From: Candidatus Iainarchaeum sp.
Lineage (GTDB): Archaea > B1Sed10-29 > WALL01
Assembly (NCBI GenBank): GCA_023129115.1
Contig: JAGMCR010000013.1
Location: 26,726-90,725 of the forward strand
Length of the DNA stretch: 64,000 nt
Direction: 5' to 3'
Shown here: piece after piece, positions 34,353 through 42,231 of the stretch
How positions within the stretch are numbered: the first letter of the stretch is position 1
Layout: each line of letters starts with the position of its first letter
Program-made: the position numbers and the translations under genes
The notes under the pieces: generated by a model
Database searches by the model: none
Seen by the model: the letters and a program-made list of their open reading frames with translations, nothing else
What the model was told of the DNA's origin: nothing

Positions 34353-37300
34353 ATGCCCAAGCGCGGAAAGAAAAAGCGTGGCTCCAGGTTCAGCGTCGAC
34401 AAGGCGGTTGTCCATCTCGAGAGCCGCATCGATTCCGGCGAGGGCTGGCCGCTCACACAAGGGAGGAGGCGGCCTGATGGCTTGCCGGCCTCTTTTTTGG
34501 GCAAGAAGTTTGGCGTTAGCACGGCCACGGTTTTACGCCACTTCGAAGGCATCAGCGCCGGGCACAAGAAGCGCCTTGCAACAACAGTCAAGAAAAACGC
34601 AGCAATCCAGGCAGCGAAGCGCGAGAGCGGCGAAGTAGGCAAGCTCTTCAAGAGGAGGGGGGACGCAATCCTCCACATAGAGCAGCTCGTCCAGTCCGGC
34701 GAGGGCTGGCCGATTACCGATGGCGTACCAAGTAAGTATGGCATACCAATCCACGGGCTGGCGAGGCGCTTTGGAGTCGCCCCCGAGACTGTGAGGGCGT
34801 GGTTCGATACAATGTCTGCCACGCACACAAAACAAATCAAGGCAGCAGTGAAGAAAAACGAAAGAATCCAAAAAAAGAAGCGCGAGACCGAAGGCCAGGC
34901 GACGGCGTGGACAAAGAAAAATCTTGACGCCGCCCTTAATCACTTGGACGGGCTCGTCCAGTCCGGCGAGGGCTGGCCGTTGGGCAAGGGCAGGAGGCGC
35001 GCCGATGGGGCGCCGCTCACTCTCCTGGCAGCGCAGCTTGGCTATTCCCACAAGGGGGTGACTCACTGGTTTGACAACATCACTCCCAGGCACGCGGCTC
35101 GCTTGGCAAAGATTGTCGCGAAAAACAATGCCGTCCAAGAAAAAAAGAAGGCGGCCGGCGAGCCCAGGCTGTCGGCAGCGGGGATAAACTGCGAGGCTGC
35201 CCTGTCCCATTTGGAGTCGCTTGTTAAGTCTGGTGCCGGGTGGAGCCTGCACTACGTAAGGCGCTCCGACAGCGTGCCGACCAGTATTGTGGCCAATCAC
35301 TTGGGGGTTTCTTATTCGACGGCCATGCGCTTGTTTGAGAAGCTTCACCCCAGCCACGAGAAGCGCGTGAAGAAAGTCGTGAATGCAAACAAGCGGCTGC
35401 AGAAGAAGCTGGAAAAGCTCTATGGGCCGCTTAATCCCAAAACTCGGGCGCAGCTCGAAAAGGCCCTCGGCCACTTGGACTCGCTTGTGAAGTCGGGCGA
35501 GGGGTGGGAGCTGGCCGGCGGCAGGCCGCCGAAGCATGGTGTCCCCTACGGCGTTTTGGCCGATAAGTTCAACATGACGAACGCAGGCGTGCGCGTGTGG
35601 TTCACCAATATGGGGAGCGTCCACGCGAAGCGGCTGAAAAAGATTGTTGCGGCGAATGACCGGATTCGGAAGAAAAAACTGGGGACCGAGGGGGTCTCGC
35701 GGGCGGAGGCGGTAATGCGGCGGGAGGCCGCCATCGAGCACCTTGAAGAGCGCGTCAATTCCGGGGAGGGCTGGTCTATTAAGGGGCGGAGGACGGCTGA
35801 CGCGATTCCTTTCACGCTTTTGGGCAAGAAGTTCAACAGGCGCGCCAATATTGTTGCGGCATGGTTCAAGAACATGCCTGCAGGCCACAAGAAGCGCGTG
35901 GAAAGGGTGCTCAGGAAGAACGCTAAGCTGTGGGAGAGGACGGGAGAATCCACGTTGCACAAGAACCGCGGGCAAGCAATTTCTTATCTCGAGTCCCGCG
36001 TGGAGTCGGGCGAGGGCTGGGACACTGCCTATGTCAAGCATGCGCTGGGCGTTCCCCTCCAGCTTTTGGTCGAGCACTTTAAGACAAGCGTGACCACGCC
36101 GGGGAAGTGGTTCGCGGACGTGCCGGCTGCCCACAAGAAGCGCATCAAGAAGGTCGTGAAAGAGAATGATGCGCTTCAGTACGAAAACGTGGATACTGTC
36201 GGCCGCTGGGCACAGGACAGGCACGAGGCGTTGTCCCACTTGGAGAATCGTGTGAAGTCCGGCGAGGGCTGGCCGTTGCGCGGCAGGAAGTGGGGCAAGC
36301 CCCCGTATACTCTATTGGCGGAGCATTTCAATGTCGCCTCGCCCACTGTAAAGCGTTGGTTCGAAAAAATTGGTGAATCGCACCACGCGCGCCTCAACAA
36401 AGTGTTGACGGAGAACACAGTTCTCCAAAAGAAAAAGGGGGAGGGTGTGCTCTCCCCACAAGAATTGAGGAAGCTTGAGAAATCACTCGCCTTCCTCGAG
36501 GGCCGTGTTGGGTCGGGCGAGGGCTGGTCCAGGCGCTACGGCCGCAGGCACCCCGACCGCTTGCCGGTCATGCTTCTGGCCGACGGGCTTAATGCAAGCA
36601 AGGAGAAGGTCAAGCAGTGGTTCTCGAAGGCCACTCCAGGCCATGTAGAGCGCTTGGCGAAAGTCGTTGAGGCGAACGACGAGCTCCAGGACGCGAAGCC
36701 CCCACAGAAGTCCAGCACGTCCAGTGTCGTGGTACTCAAGAAAATCAACGCGGCCATGGGCCGCCTAGACGAATTGCTGGAGGAGGGCGGGTGGCGCCCC
36801 TCTTGGCGCGCGGACGGTGTGCCTGTTTCCGTCATCGCGAAGGAGATGAAGAAGAGTGGCCCAACAGTGAGGTACTGGCTGGAGAGGATGACCGAGGAAC
36901 AAAAGGCGCGGTTGACCGCACAAGTGAAAAAGAATGCTGGGATTCAGGCCGCGAGAGCTGAAGAATCGAAGAGGCAGGCAGAAGAAATCAAAAAGGCGAA
37001 GGCGGCCGAGCGCGGGAGGCAGAAGCAAGCCGAGCGGCTTGCGGAGAGGGAGAAAAAGATTGATGATTCACTTGACCACTTGAAAACATTGCTTGGGGGG
37101 GATGGCTGGTCGCTGAAGCACGGAAGAAACCGGGTGGACCGGGCGCCGGTTCGCATTATGGGCAAGCTTCACGGCGTCAGCCGGCTGACCGCCGCCTCGT
37201 GGATGAACAACGCGACCGAAGAGCAGAAGCAGCGGCTCGCGGTTCTCGTGGGGGAGAATGACGCAATCCAGGCGGCGAAGCAGCCGCCGAGACAGCCCCG

Positions 37301-38201
37301 CGCGCCAGCGAAGCGGCGGCCGCCGAAGAAGGAAACCTTGGTTCCCCTGCCGCCAGAGCAGCGGCGGCCTCCGAGGGACGACTTGGAGAGGCTGCTTTAC
37401 CACATGGCTGACGAGGAAGGCAATCCAACAGAGCCTTCCTACATGGAGCTCGCGATGAAGGCCAGGATGAAGCCGTTCGAGGCGCTTGGCGTCCTCACGA
37501 GGGAAAGAGGCGATGTGGGCGCGCTCGTCAAGAAGGGCCGGGCCCGTGGCACTTACACGTTTTCCAGGAAGGGCGCCGAGGTGTGGAAGAAGCTGTTGCC
37601 GCCGGGCGAGGAGCGGATTGGCGCGCCTGCTGCAAAGCCCGCGCGGGAAGAGAAAGTGGTGGAAGTAGAGCCCGAGGGCGGGAAAAAGCCGCCTGGCCCG
37701 CGCGTACTTGGCGTCAAGAACTACCGCGATGCTTACCGGGTTCTCCAGGAGCTCGTGGATTCTGGCGAGGGCTGGGGGCACACTGCCAATGGAAAGATGC
37801 CGTTCATGGCTGTCCTGGCCAGGCGCACGGGCCAGTCATTGGATAAGGTGCGGAAGTGGTTCAGTAAAATGTCGCTGGAACGGGAAAGTGAGCTGGCGTA
37901 CCTCATGAAGAAGAACGATGCAATCCAGCTGGAGAAGTACTGGGGCGAGGACGTGCCGGACCGCAAGAAACTCAGCGCCGAGTTCACTGAGGTCACTGGG
38001 CTTGGCGGCGCTCTTGCCGACCGGTTCGTTGACTACGTCTTGTTTGGTGTTGCCGAAACTGCTAGGCGCGAGCTCACGGGTGGGAAGCTAAAGAACGTGG
38101 GCGAGGGAACATTCAGCTTAGGGAAGAGGCAGATAGAGGGCTGGATAGACAAGATAATGAGCCAGCACTCCACGCTAAAGAAGTACAAGCGGAAGCGTTA
38201 G
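34353..38201 (+). CDS. Protein with twelve tandem GEGW helix-turn-helix repeats
   Basis: 1282 residues from the ATG 27 bases after CTTTATAAAC. Twelve repeats begin near residues 28, 115, 204, 292, 380, 469, 552, 635, 721, 810, 915 and 1137, mostly 83-90 residues apart. The consensus is HLESRVxSGEGW, then a basic RxxDGVP loop, LAxxFGVSxxTVxxWF (helix-turn-helix ending in WF as in homeodomains), then HxxRLxKVVxKNxAIQ. A winged helix interrupts repeats 11 and 12 and the C-terminus carries the EFTEVTG...QIEGWIDKI module of the 29161 protein. The array suggests extended DNA binding, each repeat reading a few bases. The family is unknown to me. Confidence 0.72.
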   Translation: MPKRGKKKRGSRFSVDKAVVHLESRIDSGEGWPLTQGRRRPDGLPASFLGKKFGVSTATVLRHFEGISAGHKKRLATTVKKNAAIQAAKRESGEVGKLFKRRGDAILHIEQLVQSGEGWPITDGVPSKYGIPIHGLARRFGVAPETVRAWFDTMSATHTKQIKAAVKKNERIQKKKRETEGQATAWTKKNLDAALNHLDGLVQSGEGWPLGKGRRRADGAPLTLLAAQLGYSHKGVTHWFDNITPRHAARLAKIVAKNNAVQEKKKAAGEPRLSAAGINCEAALSHLESLVKSGAGWSLHYVRRSDSVPTSIVANHLGVSYSTAMRLFEKLHPSHEKRVKKVVNANKRLQKKLEKLYGPLNPKTRAQLEKALGHLDSLVKSGEGWELAGGRPPKHGVPYGVLADKFNMTNAGVRVWFTNMGSVHAKRLKKIVAANDRIRKKKLGTEGVSRAEAVMRREAAIEHLEERVNSGEGWSIKGRRTADAIPFTLLGKKFNRRANIVAAWFKNMPAGHKKRVERVLRKNAKLWERTGESTLHKNRGQAISYLESRVESGEGWDTAYVKHALGVPLQLLVEHFKTSVTTPGKWFADVPAAHKKRIKKVVKENDALQYENVDTVGRWAQDRHEALSHLENRVKSGEGWPLRGRKWGKPPYTLLAEHFNVASPTVKRWFEKIGESHHARLNKVLTENTVLQKKKGEGVLSPQELRKLEKSLAFLEGRVGSGEGWSRRYGRRHPDRLPVMLLADGLNASKEKVKQWFSKATPGHVERLAKVVEANDELQDAKPPQKSSTSSVVVLKKINAAMGRLDELLEEGGWRPSWRADGVPVSVIAKEMKKSGPTVRYWLERMTEEQKARLTAQVKKNAGIQAARAEESKRQAEEIKKAKAAERGRQKQAERLAEREKKIDDSLDHLKTLLGGDGWSLKHGRNRVDRAPVRIMGKLHGVSRLTAASWMNNATEEQKQRLAVLVGENDAIQAAKQPPRQPRAPAKRRPPKKETLVPLPPEQRRPPRDDLERLLYHMADEEGNPTEPSYMELAMKARMKPFEALGVLTRERGDVGALVKKGRARGTYTFSRKGAEVWKKLLPPGEERIGAPAAKPAREEKVVEVEPEGGKKPPGPRVLGVKNYRDAYRVLQELVDSGEGWGHTANGKMPFMAVLARRTGQSLDKVRKWFSKMSLERESELAYLMKKNDAIQLEKYWGEDVPDRKKLSAEFTEVTGLGGALADRFVDYVLFGVAETARRELTGGKLKNVGEGTFSLGKRQIEGWIDKIMSQHSTLKKYKRKR

Positions 38202-38485
38202 TGGCTCGCGACGTCCCAGACCGAGATGTACTTGCCCTCGCGCTCCGGCGCAGGGGGTATGGGGGCGGACTCCTTCTTTTGTTGGTAGTCACGTATGTGC
38301 ACTGTATACTCTGCGATGCTGTCGCGTATTTTAATTATGCCGGTCCCGTCGTCGATTATCTCGACTTCGTCGCCGAGCATTCCCCTTACGACTAATAAGT
38401 CTTCGTTGTAAGCCCACCCATATTTTTCCATGGATGTTAGCTTTGCTGACGCCACTAGGCGTGTCTCAAAACTTCCAAGAGACAT
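38198..38485 (-). CDS. Small hypothetical protein at the island's edge
   Basis: 95 residues, beta-rich (GDEVEIIDDGTGIIKIRDSIAEYTVHI), no membrane segment. It ends on the last bases of the repeat protein gene, converging with a four-base overlap. An internal Met at YGWAYNEDLL (MEKYGW) is an alternative start. No family recognised. Confidence 0.5.
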   Translation of the reverse strand: MSLGSFETRLVASAKLTSMEKYGWAYNEDLLVVRGMLGDEVEIIDDGTGIIKIRDSIAEYTVHIRDYQQKKESAPIPPAPEREGKYISVWDVASH

Positions 38486-38572
38486 GTTCCCACCATACCC
38501 AACCCTTAAAAGCAGGTTTTCGTTTATAAAGGTTGCCCTAATTATTGCAATCTAGGCAACAAACTACATTGG

Positions 38573-38596
38573 GGGGGACGCCAATTGGCGTCCCCC
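38573..38596. repeat. Interspersed palindrome, third copy
   Basis: Perfect palindrome with arms GGGGGACGCC and GGCGTCCCCC around AATT, between the island edge and nikR. The same palindrome, with one or two changes, is at 13630-13653 and 18182-18206. It could act as a transcription stop hairpin between convergent genes, or as a mobile repeat. Confidence 0.75.
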
Positions 38597-38641
38597 AAGC
38601 CTGTCGTAAAACGAGCCGGTTTTGGGGGCGTATGGTTGTTG

Positions 38642-39037
38642 TCAGCTTAACACAACTGTTTTGCAGTTCTTAATCCCGTTTATGGCGCTGATTTCGCCAG
38701 CCAGTTTTTTGATTTGCCTGGCCTCCCCCCTGGCAATCAAGACCTCAACGCAGTCGTCGTGGCTGACGTGGGCGTGCATGGTGGATATAACACAGTCGAA
38801 ATGGTGCTGGATTTCCACAAGCTTGTGGTTCACGCCCCTGACCCCATGGTCGTACTGGAAAGAGATTGTTGCTATCCGTGTCCCCCCCTCCTGCCACGCC
38901 TTGTCCACAATGAAGCCTGTTAGCGCGTCGCCAACCGCCTTGGACCTGTTGAAGTATCCCATGCCCCTGATGGTCTCGTCGAACTTCTTGACCAATTTCC
39001 CGGGCAGGGAAACGCCAAACCTTACTACGTCACTCAA
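38642..39037 (-). CDS. nikR: Nickel-responsive regulator NikR
   Basis: 131 residues. An N-terminal ribbon-helix-helix (VVRFGVSLPGKLVKKFDETI) is followed by an ACT-type domain with the nickel ligands in the stretch HHFDCVISTMHAHVSHDDCVEV (His, His-x-His and Cys). NikR binds Ni(II) and then represses nickel uptake genes. It is divergent from three genes across a region full of GTGTTAY half sites, its probable operator. Confidence 0.93.
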   Translation of the reverse strand: MSDVVRFGVSLPGKLVKKFDETIRGMGYFNRSKAVGDALTGFIVDKAWQEGGTRIATISFQYDHGVRGVNHKLVEIQHHFDCVISTMHAHVSHDDCVEVLIARGEARQIKKLAGEISAINGIKNCKTVVLS

Positions 39038-39051
39038 GAAAAATCACCTCT

Positions 39052-39138
39052 GTGTTATCTTTGGTTTGAGAATGTGTCACTTTCAATAACCTTATAAGTA
39101 ACACCTTTATAAAATTTGTGTTATTAAAAGGGTGTGAC
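39052..39138. promoter_or_regulatory. Probable NikR operator array
   Basis: GTGTTAT (39052), GTGTCAC (39074), GTAACAC (39098), GTGTTAT (39118) and GTGTGAC (39132) are related half sites in the nikR / membrane gene interval; GTGTCAC-N17-GTAACAC is the best inverted pair. GTGTTAC with GTAACAC is a known NikR operator type in some bacteria. CTTTATAAAA near 39105 is the TATA-like box of the plus-strand gene, so the sites surround it. Confidence 0.7.
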
Positions 39139-39141
39139 AAA

Positions 39142-39423
39142 ATGTGGCTGGTGACAACACTCATTGCGGCGTTGGCAGTGACTGCGGCATGGTTCGTGGC
39201 CCCCAAAAAATATAAGCTGGGCATACCAAGCCTTATGCTGTGGGGGGCGGGGGCAATGATAATGGTCGACCATGTGCTGGGGTATGAGGGCGGGGCATTC
39301 CTGGAACTGCAGACAGAGGGCCTAATCCCAAATGGGATAGTGCTTGGAATTGTTATGCTCATACCTGTATTCGCAATATGGGAGATTGTGCTTTTGATTG
39401 ACAGGGTTAAAGGAAAAATTTAA
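39142..39423 (+). CDS. Small membrane protein of the NikR locus
   Basis: 93 residues with three hydrophobic segments starting MWLVTTLIAALAVTAAWFVA. The middle helix LMLWGAGAMIMVDHVLG is closely matched by the next protein (MMLWGGVVMLAVEHIAH), so the two are paralogues; the conserved His at the helix end could bind metal. Position right behind the NikR operator suggests nickel control, perhaps transport. No family name known to me. Confidence 0.68.
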   Translation: MWLVTTLIAALAVTAAWFVAPKKYKLGIPSLMLWGAGAMIMVDHVLGYEGGAFLELQTEGLIPNGIVLGIVMLIPVFAIWEIVLLIDRVKGKI

Positions 39424-39438
39424 GTAGGGTGATAAAAA

Positions 39439-39765
39439 GTGGCTTGTTTTCTTGTGCCTATGGCGGTGGCAATAATAACAACTGCCTTGAGGAAAAAAAT
39501 CCCGAGAGAGTACAAAATTAATTGGCTAAATATGATGCTGTGGGGTGGAGTGGTAATGCTGGCAGTCGAGCATATAGCCCACCAGGAGGTTGTGCCATAC
39601 CCCCCCTTCCTGACTGCGGGGCTTGGGCATGCCCTCCCGGAGATGCTGGCAGTTGGGGGCCCAATGACTATAGCCATATTCGGTGTTTGGAGCATAATGG
39701 TGATAACGCAGTATGTAGCAGCGCATACGGCAAAGTCCGGGTCTAAGGCACGGACAGCGGCATAG
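39439..39765 (+). CDS. Small membrane protein of the NikR locus, paralogue
   Basis: 108 residues with a GTG start preceded by GGGTGAT. Three hydrophobic segments; the central one MMLWGGVVMLAVEHIAH aligns with the preceding protein. Histidines are more frequent here (VEHIAHQE, GLGHALPE), which fits a metal-handling role (inference). Fifteen bases separate it from its paralogue, so both are in one operon. Confidence 0.65.
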   Translation: MACFLVPMAVAIITTALRKKIPREYKINWLNMMLWGGVVMLAVEHIAHQEVVPYPPFLTAGLGHALPEMLAVGGPMTIAIFGVWSIMVITQYVAAHTAKSGSKARTAA

Positions 39766-39809
39766 GGGCACCTGGTTCTAGGGATGCCTCTCGACGGGAA
39801 ACGCCATAG

Positions 39810-40205
39810 GTGATAATTGTGATTGTGACTGATACAAAGCCGTTTGGAATGATAAAAGCAGGGCTGAAAAAAGGCGACGAGGTCTCTGTAGTTAGCTGTA
39901 ACCAGTGCGCAAGGCTGTGCGGAACAGGCGGCAAAGAAGGCCTGGATGAGATGAAGGAAAAGCTGGGGGAGGGGGGGTACGGGGCATGTGACGAATTCCT
40001 TTTTGCCCCGGTATGCGACGAAAGCTTATGTAGAAAGATACTCAAGCCAAAAGGAAGCGTGATTCTGGTGCTTGCTTGTGAGGCAGGCGTTTCCAGCATA
40101 AAACGGGTGTTCAAGACAAAAAAAGTAATTAGTGCCTTGAACACAACTGGCTTAGGGGCATTTGATGAGGATGGATGCATATTCATGGTTAGGGAGTTTA
40201 AGTAA
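39810..40205 (+). CDS. MetV-like / methylenetetrahydrofolate reductase C-terminal-domain protein
   Basis: 131 residues with a GTG start. VIVTDTKPFGMIKAGLKKGDEVSVVSCNQCARLCGTGGKEGLDEM follows the MetV/MTHFR-C pattern (kPleEI..., C-x2-C-x3-C-TGG), with further cysteines in VCDESLC and LACEAGV that probably bind zinc or an iron-sulfur cluster. Full MetV is about 200 residues, so this is a short form. It ends the NikR-controlled operon, which hints at nickel- and corrinoid-linked C1 metabolism, but no other pathway gene is in the window. Confidence 0.55.
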   Translation: MIIVIVTDTKPFGMIKAGLKKGDEVSVVSCNQCARLCGTGGKEGLDEMKEKLGEGGYGACDEFLFAPVCDESLCRKILKPKGSVILVLACEAGVSSIKRVFKTKKVISALNTTGLGAFDEDGCIFMVREFK

Positions 40206-40234
40206 CTCATTATCCCAGTAAAAATAATCCCCGG

Positions 40235-40250
40235 GCGCAAGGCCGCCCGG
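40235..40250. repeat. Direct repeat bounding the toxin-antitoxin islet
   Basis: GCGCAAGGCCGCCCGG occurs identically here, at 42048-42063 and at 42127-42142. The first and second copies enclose the AT-rich HicBA and HEPN-MNT genes, so the repeats look like the two ends of an inserted segment. Part of it pairs into a GGGCGGC/GCCGCCC hairpin at the distal copies. A G-rich stretch after it (to about 40300) has no gene. Confidence 0.75.
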
Positions 40251-40331
40251 CGGCAGGGGGGGGCTGCGCCCTCAGGGGGCTGTGGTGCGGGGGAAGAGAA
40301 ACATGACTGGTCAAGACACGAATCCTTTACA

Positions 40332-40555
40332 TCACAATAAATCAATAAATCTTTCTTTTGTCAGGCCTGCTTGATGGATCATTCCCAACAAAGTGCCTTT
40401 TGATATTTCTTTATGATTTGGAACAGTTAATCTCCTGTGGGGTGGTTTTTCGTTACGAAGAATAAAGTGACCCCAGTCTGGTGGTCCAAGTCATAACCGA
40501 CTTTAGCAAGCGCTTTCATCACTTGTTTCCCAGAAACAACCGGCAGTTTAGGCAT
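40332..40555 (-). pseudogene. hicA: hicA toxin gene, frameshifted
   Basis: The frame opens MPKLPVVSGKQVMKALAKVGYDLDHQTG and then leaves the family; shifting by one base near 40469-40473 (the GACCCC run) restores HFILRNEKPPHRRLTVPNHKEI...GTLLGMIHQAGL, a complete HicA with its conserved histidine. One base appears to be missing in the codon for the serine before that histidine. HicA is an mRNA-cleaving toxin; as read the toxin is inactive. An assembly error at the C run is possible. It overlaps hicB by eight bases. Confidence 0.82.
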
Positions 40556-40760
40556 GGACTTCAACAACTTCTTCATCTATTGAGGGGGGTATCGGCTCAC
40601 CATGTTTTTCCAAACTCTCAATATACCCATCTATGGCATCTTTGACGTTTTCCACAGCTTCTTCCCTGGTCTTGCCTTGAGTAATACACCCTGGTAAAGA
40701 CGGAACACTAGCCACAAACCAACCTTTTTCGTCTTCCTCAATCTCAACCCTAAACTTCAT
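40548..40760 (-). CDS. hicB: HicB antitoxin
   Basis: 70 residues: MKFRVEIEEDEKGWFVASVPSLPGCITQGKTREEA is the partial RNase H-like HicB fold, followed by the VKDAIDGYIESL helix. It neutralises HicA. No DNA-binding domain is attached. A minus-strand CATATAAATAAG box lies about 26 bases upstream, and ATAAG-N4-CTTAT between box and start is a possible operator. Here hicB precedes hicA, the reverse of the classical order. Confidence 0.88.
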   Translation of the reverse strand: MKFRVEIEEDEKGWFVASVPSLPGCITQGKTREEAVENVKDAIDGYIESLEKHGEPIPPSIDEEVVEVHA

Positions 40761-40908
40761 AATGCATTAGATAAGCGTTCTTATTTATATGGCTATCCCA
40801 CACCAAGTCGCAATAACTATTGGGTGCTGGGGAAGCGGGAACTAAAACTGATGGTGGATAGCGGGTTTCCAGTTATAGTGCTTCCGTAACACTTATTATA
40901 AAAGGTGA

Positions 40909-41334
40909 TTATTGGACTGCGTTTTTCACCTTTTCAAAGAATTCCTCAGCATTTGCCAGAGCTTGTTCTGCCTCGCTTTCTGATACAGTTCTTGGTCTTT
41001 CATATATTGCGATGTGGCGGCGCTTCCGTATCTTATCAAATAACCTTACGAGGGTTGCATCAAATAAGTCCGGAAAACAAAACATAAAATGTACCACAGA
41101 TAGGTGTTTGTAAGTGCCTTTTGGCCTATACCCTTTGTGGAACATGAATGCTCTGGCTGCTTGCAGCATTGCATTGTATGCGATAGCAAGAGACCAATCA
41201 TAATCCTCTTTTTCGAGATTATCTCCAGCAGACTTCAGATCTCTTTCCGCAAGCTCAAGATTGACCAATGCGTCTCTCTTGTTTGGCTCTGTTTTTGATA
41301 TCTCACCGTTTTCCAATAGCTTGTCTAAATTCAT
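40909..41334 (-). CDS. HEPN-domain toxin
   Basis: About 141 residues from MNLDKLLENGEISK. The four-helix HEPN fold shows as ALVNLELAERDLKSAGDNL...WSLAIAYNAMLQAARAFMF, and the RNase motif R-x4-6-H is present as RKRRHIAIYE. HEPN toxins cleave or otherwise inactivate RNA and are controlled by MNT partners. It overlaps the MNT gene by about 32 bases. AT-rich relative to the surroundings, which suggests transfer. Confidence 0.85.
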   Translation of the reverse strand: MNLDKLLENGEISKTEPNKRDALVNLELAERDLKSAGDNLEKEDYDWSLAIAYNAMLQAARAFMFHKGYRPKGTYKHLSVVHFMFCFPDLFDATLVRLFDKIRKRRHIAIYERPRTVSESEAEQALANAEEFFEKVKNAVQ

Positions 41335-41893
41335 TTTCTCCCCCATTGATCATTATGACTTTATGTTCTGCAATGTCAATCAGTAATGAAATTCCTTGTT
41401 TTGCTTTCTGTTGGAATTCTTTTTCTTTCCACAATATGTAATTCAGTTCCCTGCTTGTTTTTTTCTCGAATTCCATCACAACCTTGTGCAACTCATCTTC
41501 TGAAATGTTTCCAACAACGAGTAAATCAATGTCGCTGGTTTGTTTTTCGACTCCTTGCGCAAAACTGCCATAAATCAAGGCATATTTTATGGTATCGTAA
41601 TCTTTCATCTTTTCCTTCAGCAGAGTTCCGAGGCTTATCGTCTTGATAAAAATATTTTTCAAGTCCTCAAAAATGGGCGAAGTCTTGTTGGCTTTGAATA
41701 ATGACAGATTTCCCTGACTTCTATACGTAACTAAACCAACTGCATCAAGATTCGCCACTTCCTTCCTTACATAAATCGGAGATACATCAATCATCCTTGC
41801 CAACTCACGTAGATGAAACTCTTTTTCGGGATTGAATAGGAATATTTCCAATAGTTTCACTCTTGTCTCGGATTTGAATAGCTTCCCAATCAT
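41303..41893 (-). CDS. Winged-helix plus MNT nucleotidyltransferase antitoxin
   Basis: 196 residues. Residues 1-75 are a winged helix (FHLRELARMIDVSPIYVRKEVANL), followed by the minimal nucleotidyltransferase motif YGSFAQGVEKQTSDIDLLVVG. MNT antitoxins AMPylate the HEPN tyrosine; the added winged helix probably gives autoregulation through the palindrome at 41903. Together with the HEPN gene it is a complete toxin-antitoxin system. Confidence 0.87.
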   Translation of the reverse strand: MIGKLFKSETRVKLLEIFLFNPEKEFHLRELARMIDVSPIYVRKEVANLDAVGLVTYRSQGNLSLFKANKTSPIFEDLKNIFIKTISLGTLLKEKMKDYDTIKYALIYGSFAQGVEKQTSDIDLLVVGNISEDELHKVVMEFEKKTSRELNYILWKEKEFQQKAKQGISLLIDIAEHKVIMINGGENEFRQAIGKR

Positions 41894-41902
41894 GTATCCT
41901 TA

Positions 41903-41912
41903 TTGTATACAA
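41903..41912 (-). promoter_or_regulatory. Palindromic operator of the MNT-HEPN operon
   Basis: TTGTATACAA lies ten bases before the start codon, between it and the minus-strand TATA box (TTTATATAC at about 41914-41924). A protein bound here, most likely the winged-helix MNT antitoxin, would block the leaderless start. Confidence 0.6.
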
Positions 41913-41980
41913 TCGTATATAAATAGTTTACGGTAGAATCATTTTAACGGTGATTAGTCATCAACCCTCAAAATATGAGT

Positions 41981-42231
41981 GCGGGGGAAGGGATTCGCCC
42001 CGCCTGAAACTCAGCCCAGACCTGAGCTGGCGAGGTAGGCTAGGGCGGCGCAAGGCCGCCCGGAGACAAACGGGCGCGGAGGGATTCATCCCAGCTTAAA
42101 CTAAGCTGGCACGTTAGACGAGGGCGGCGCAAGGCCGCCCGGGCGGCACCCTAGTACCGTATTACTGAGGGGGGTGCGGCTTCCCAGGGTAGCCAGGGGG
42201 GAGCTGCGCTCCCCCCTAAGGACGCTGAGAG
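41981..42231 (-). repeat. Tandem relics of tRNA 3' ends with stem-loop spacers
   Basis: GGGCGCGGAGGGATTC at 42072-42087 is identical to the 3' end of the tRNA-Arg at 42233-42248. A more diverged tRNA-end-like piece (GGGGGAAGGGATTCG) lies at 41982-41996. Each is followed on the plus strand by the spacer that also sits at 13716-13791 (ACTCAGCC...CTGAGCTGGCGAGGT, then the GGGCGGC hairpin). The last 90 bases before the tRNA hold GC-rich hairpins. No gene is present in 41894-42231. Confidence 0.78.

Noticed and set aside
34353..38201. The regular repeats in this gene as a CRISPR array or satellite DNA
   Set aside because: The repeats are conserved at protein level with diverged DNA and lie in one long frame with codon bias. 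No CRISPR-like direct repeat with unique spacers was seen anywhere.
41981..42142. Split tRNA halves as in Nanoarchaeum
   Set aside because: The pieces resemble tRNA 3' ends next to GC-rich complementary runs, but there is no proper T stem, no matching 5' half and the intact tRNA-Arg is adjacent. Duplicated tRNA ends explain them better.
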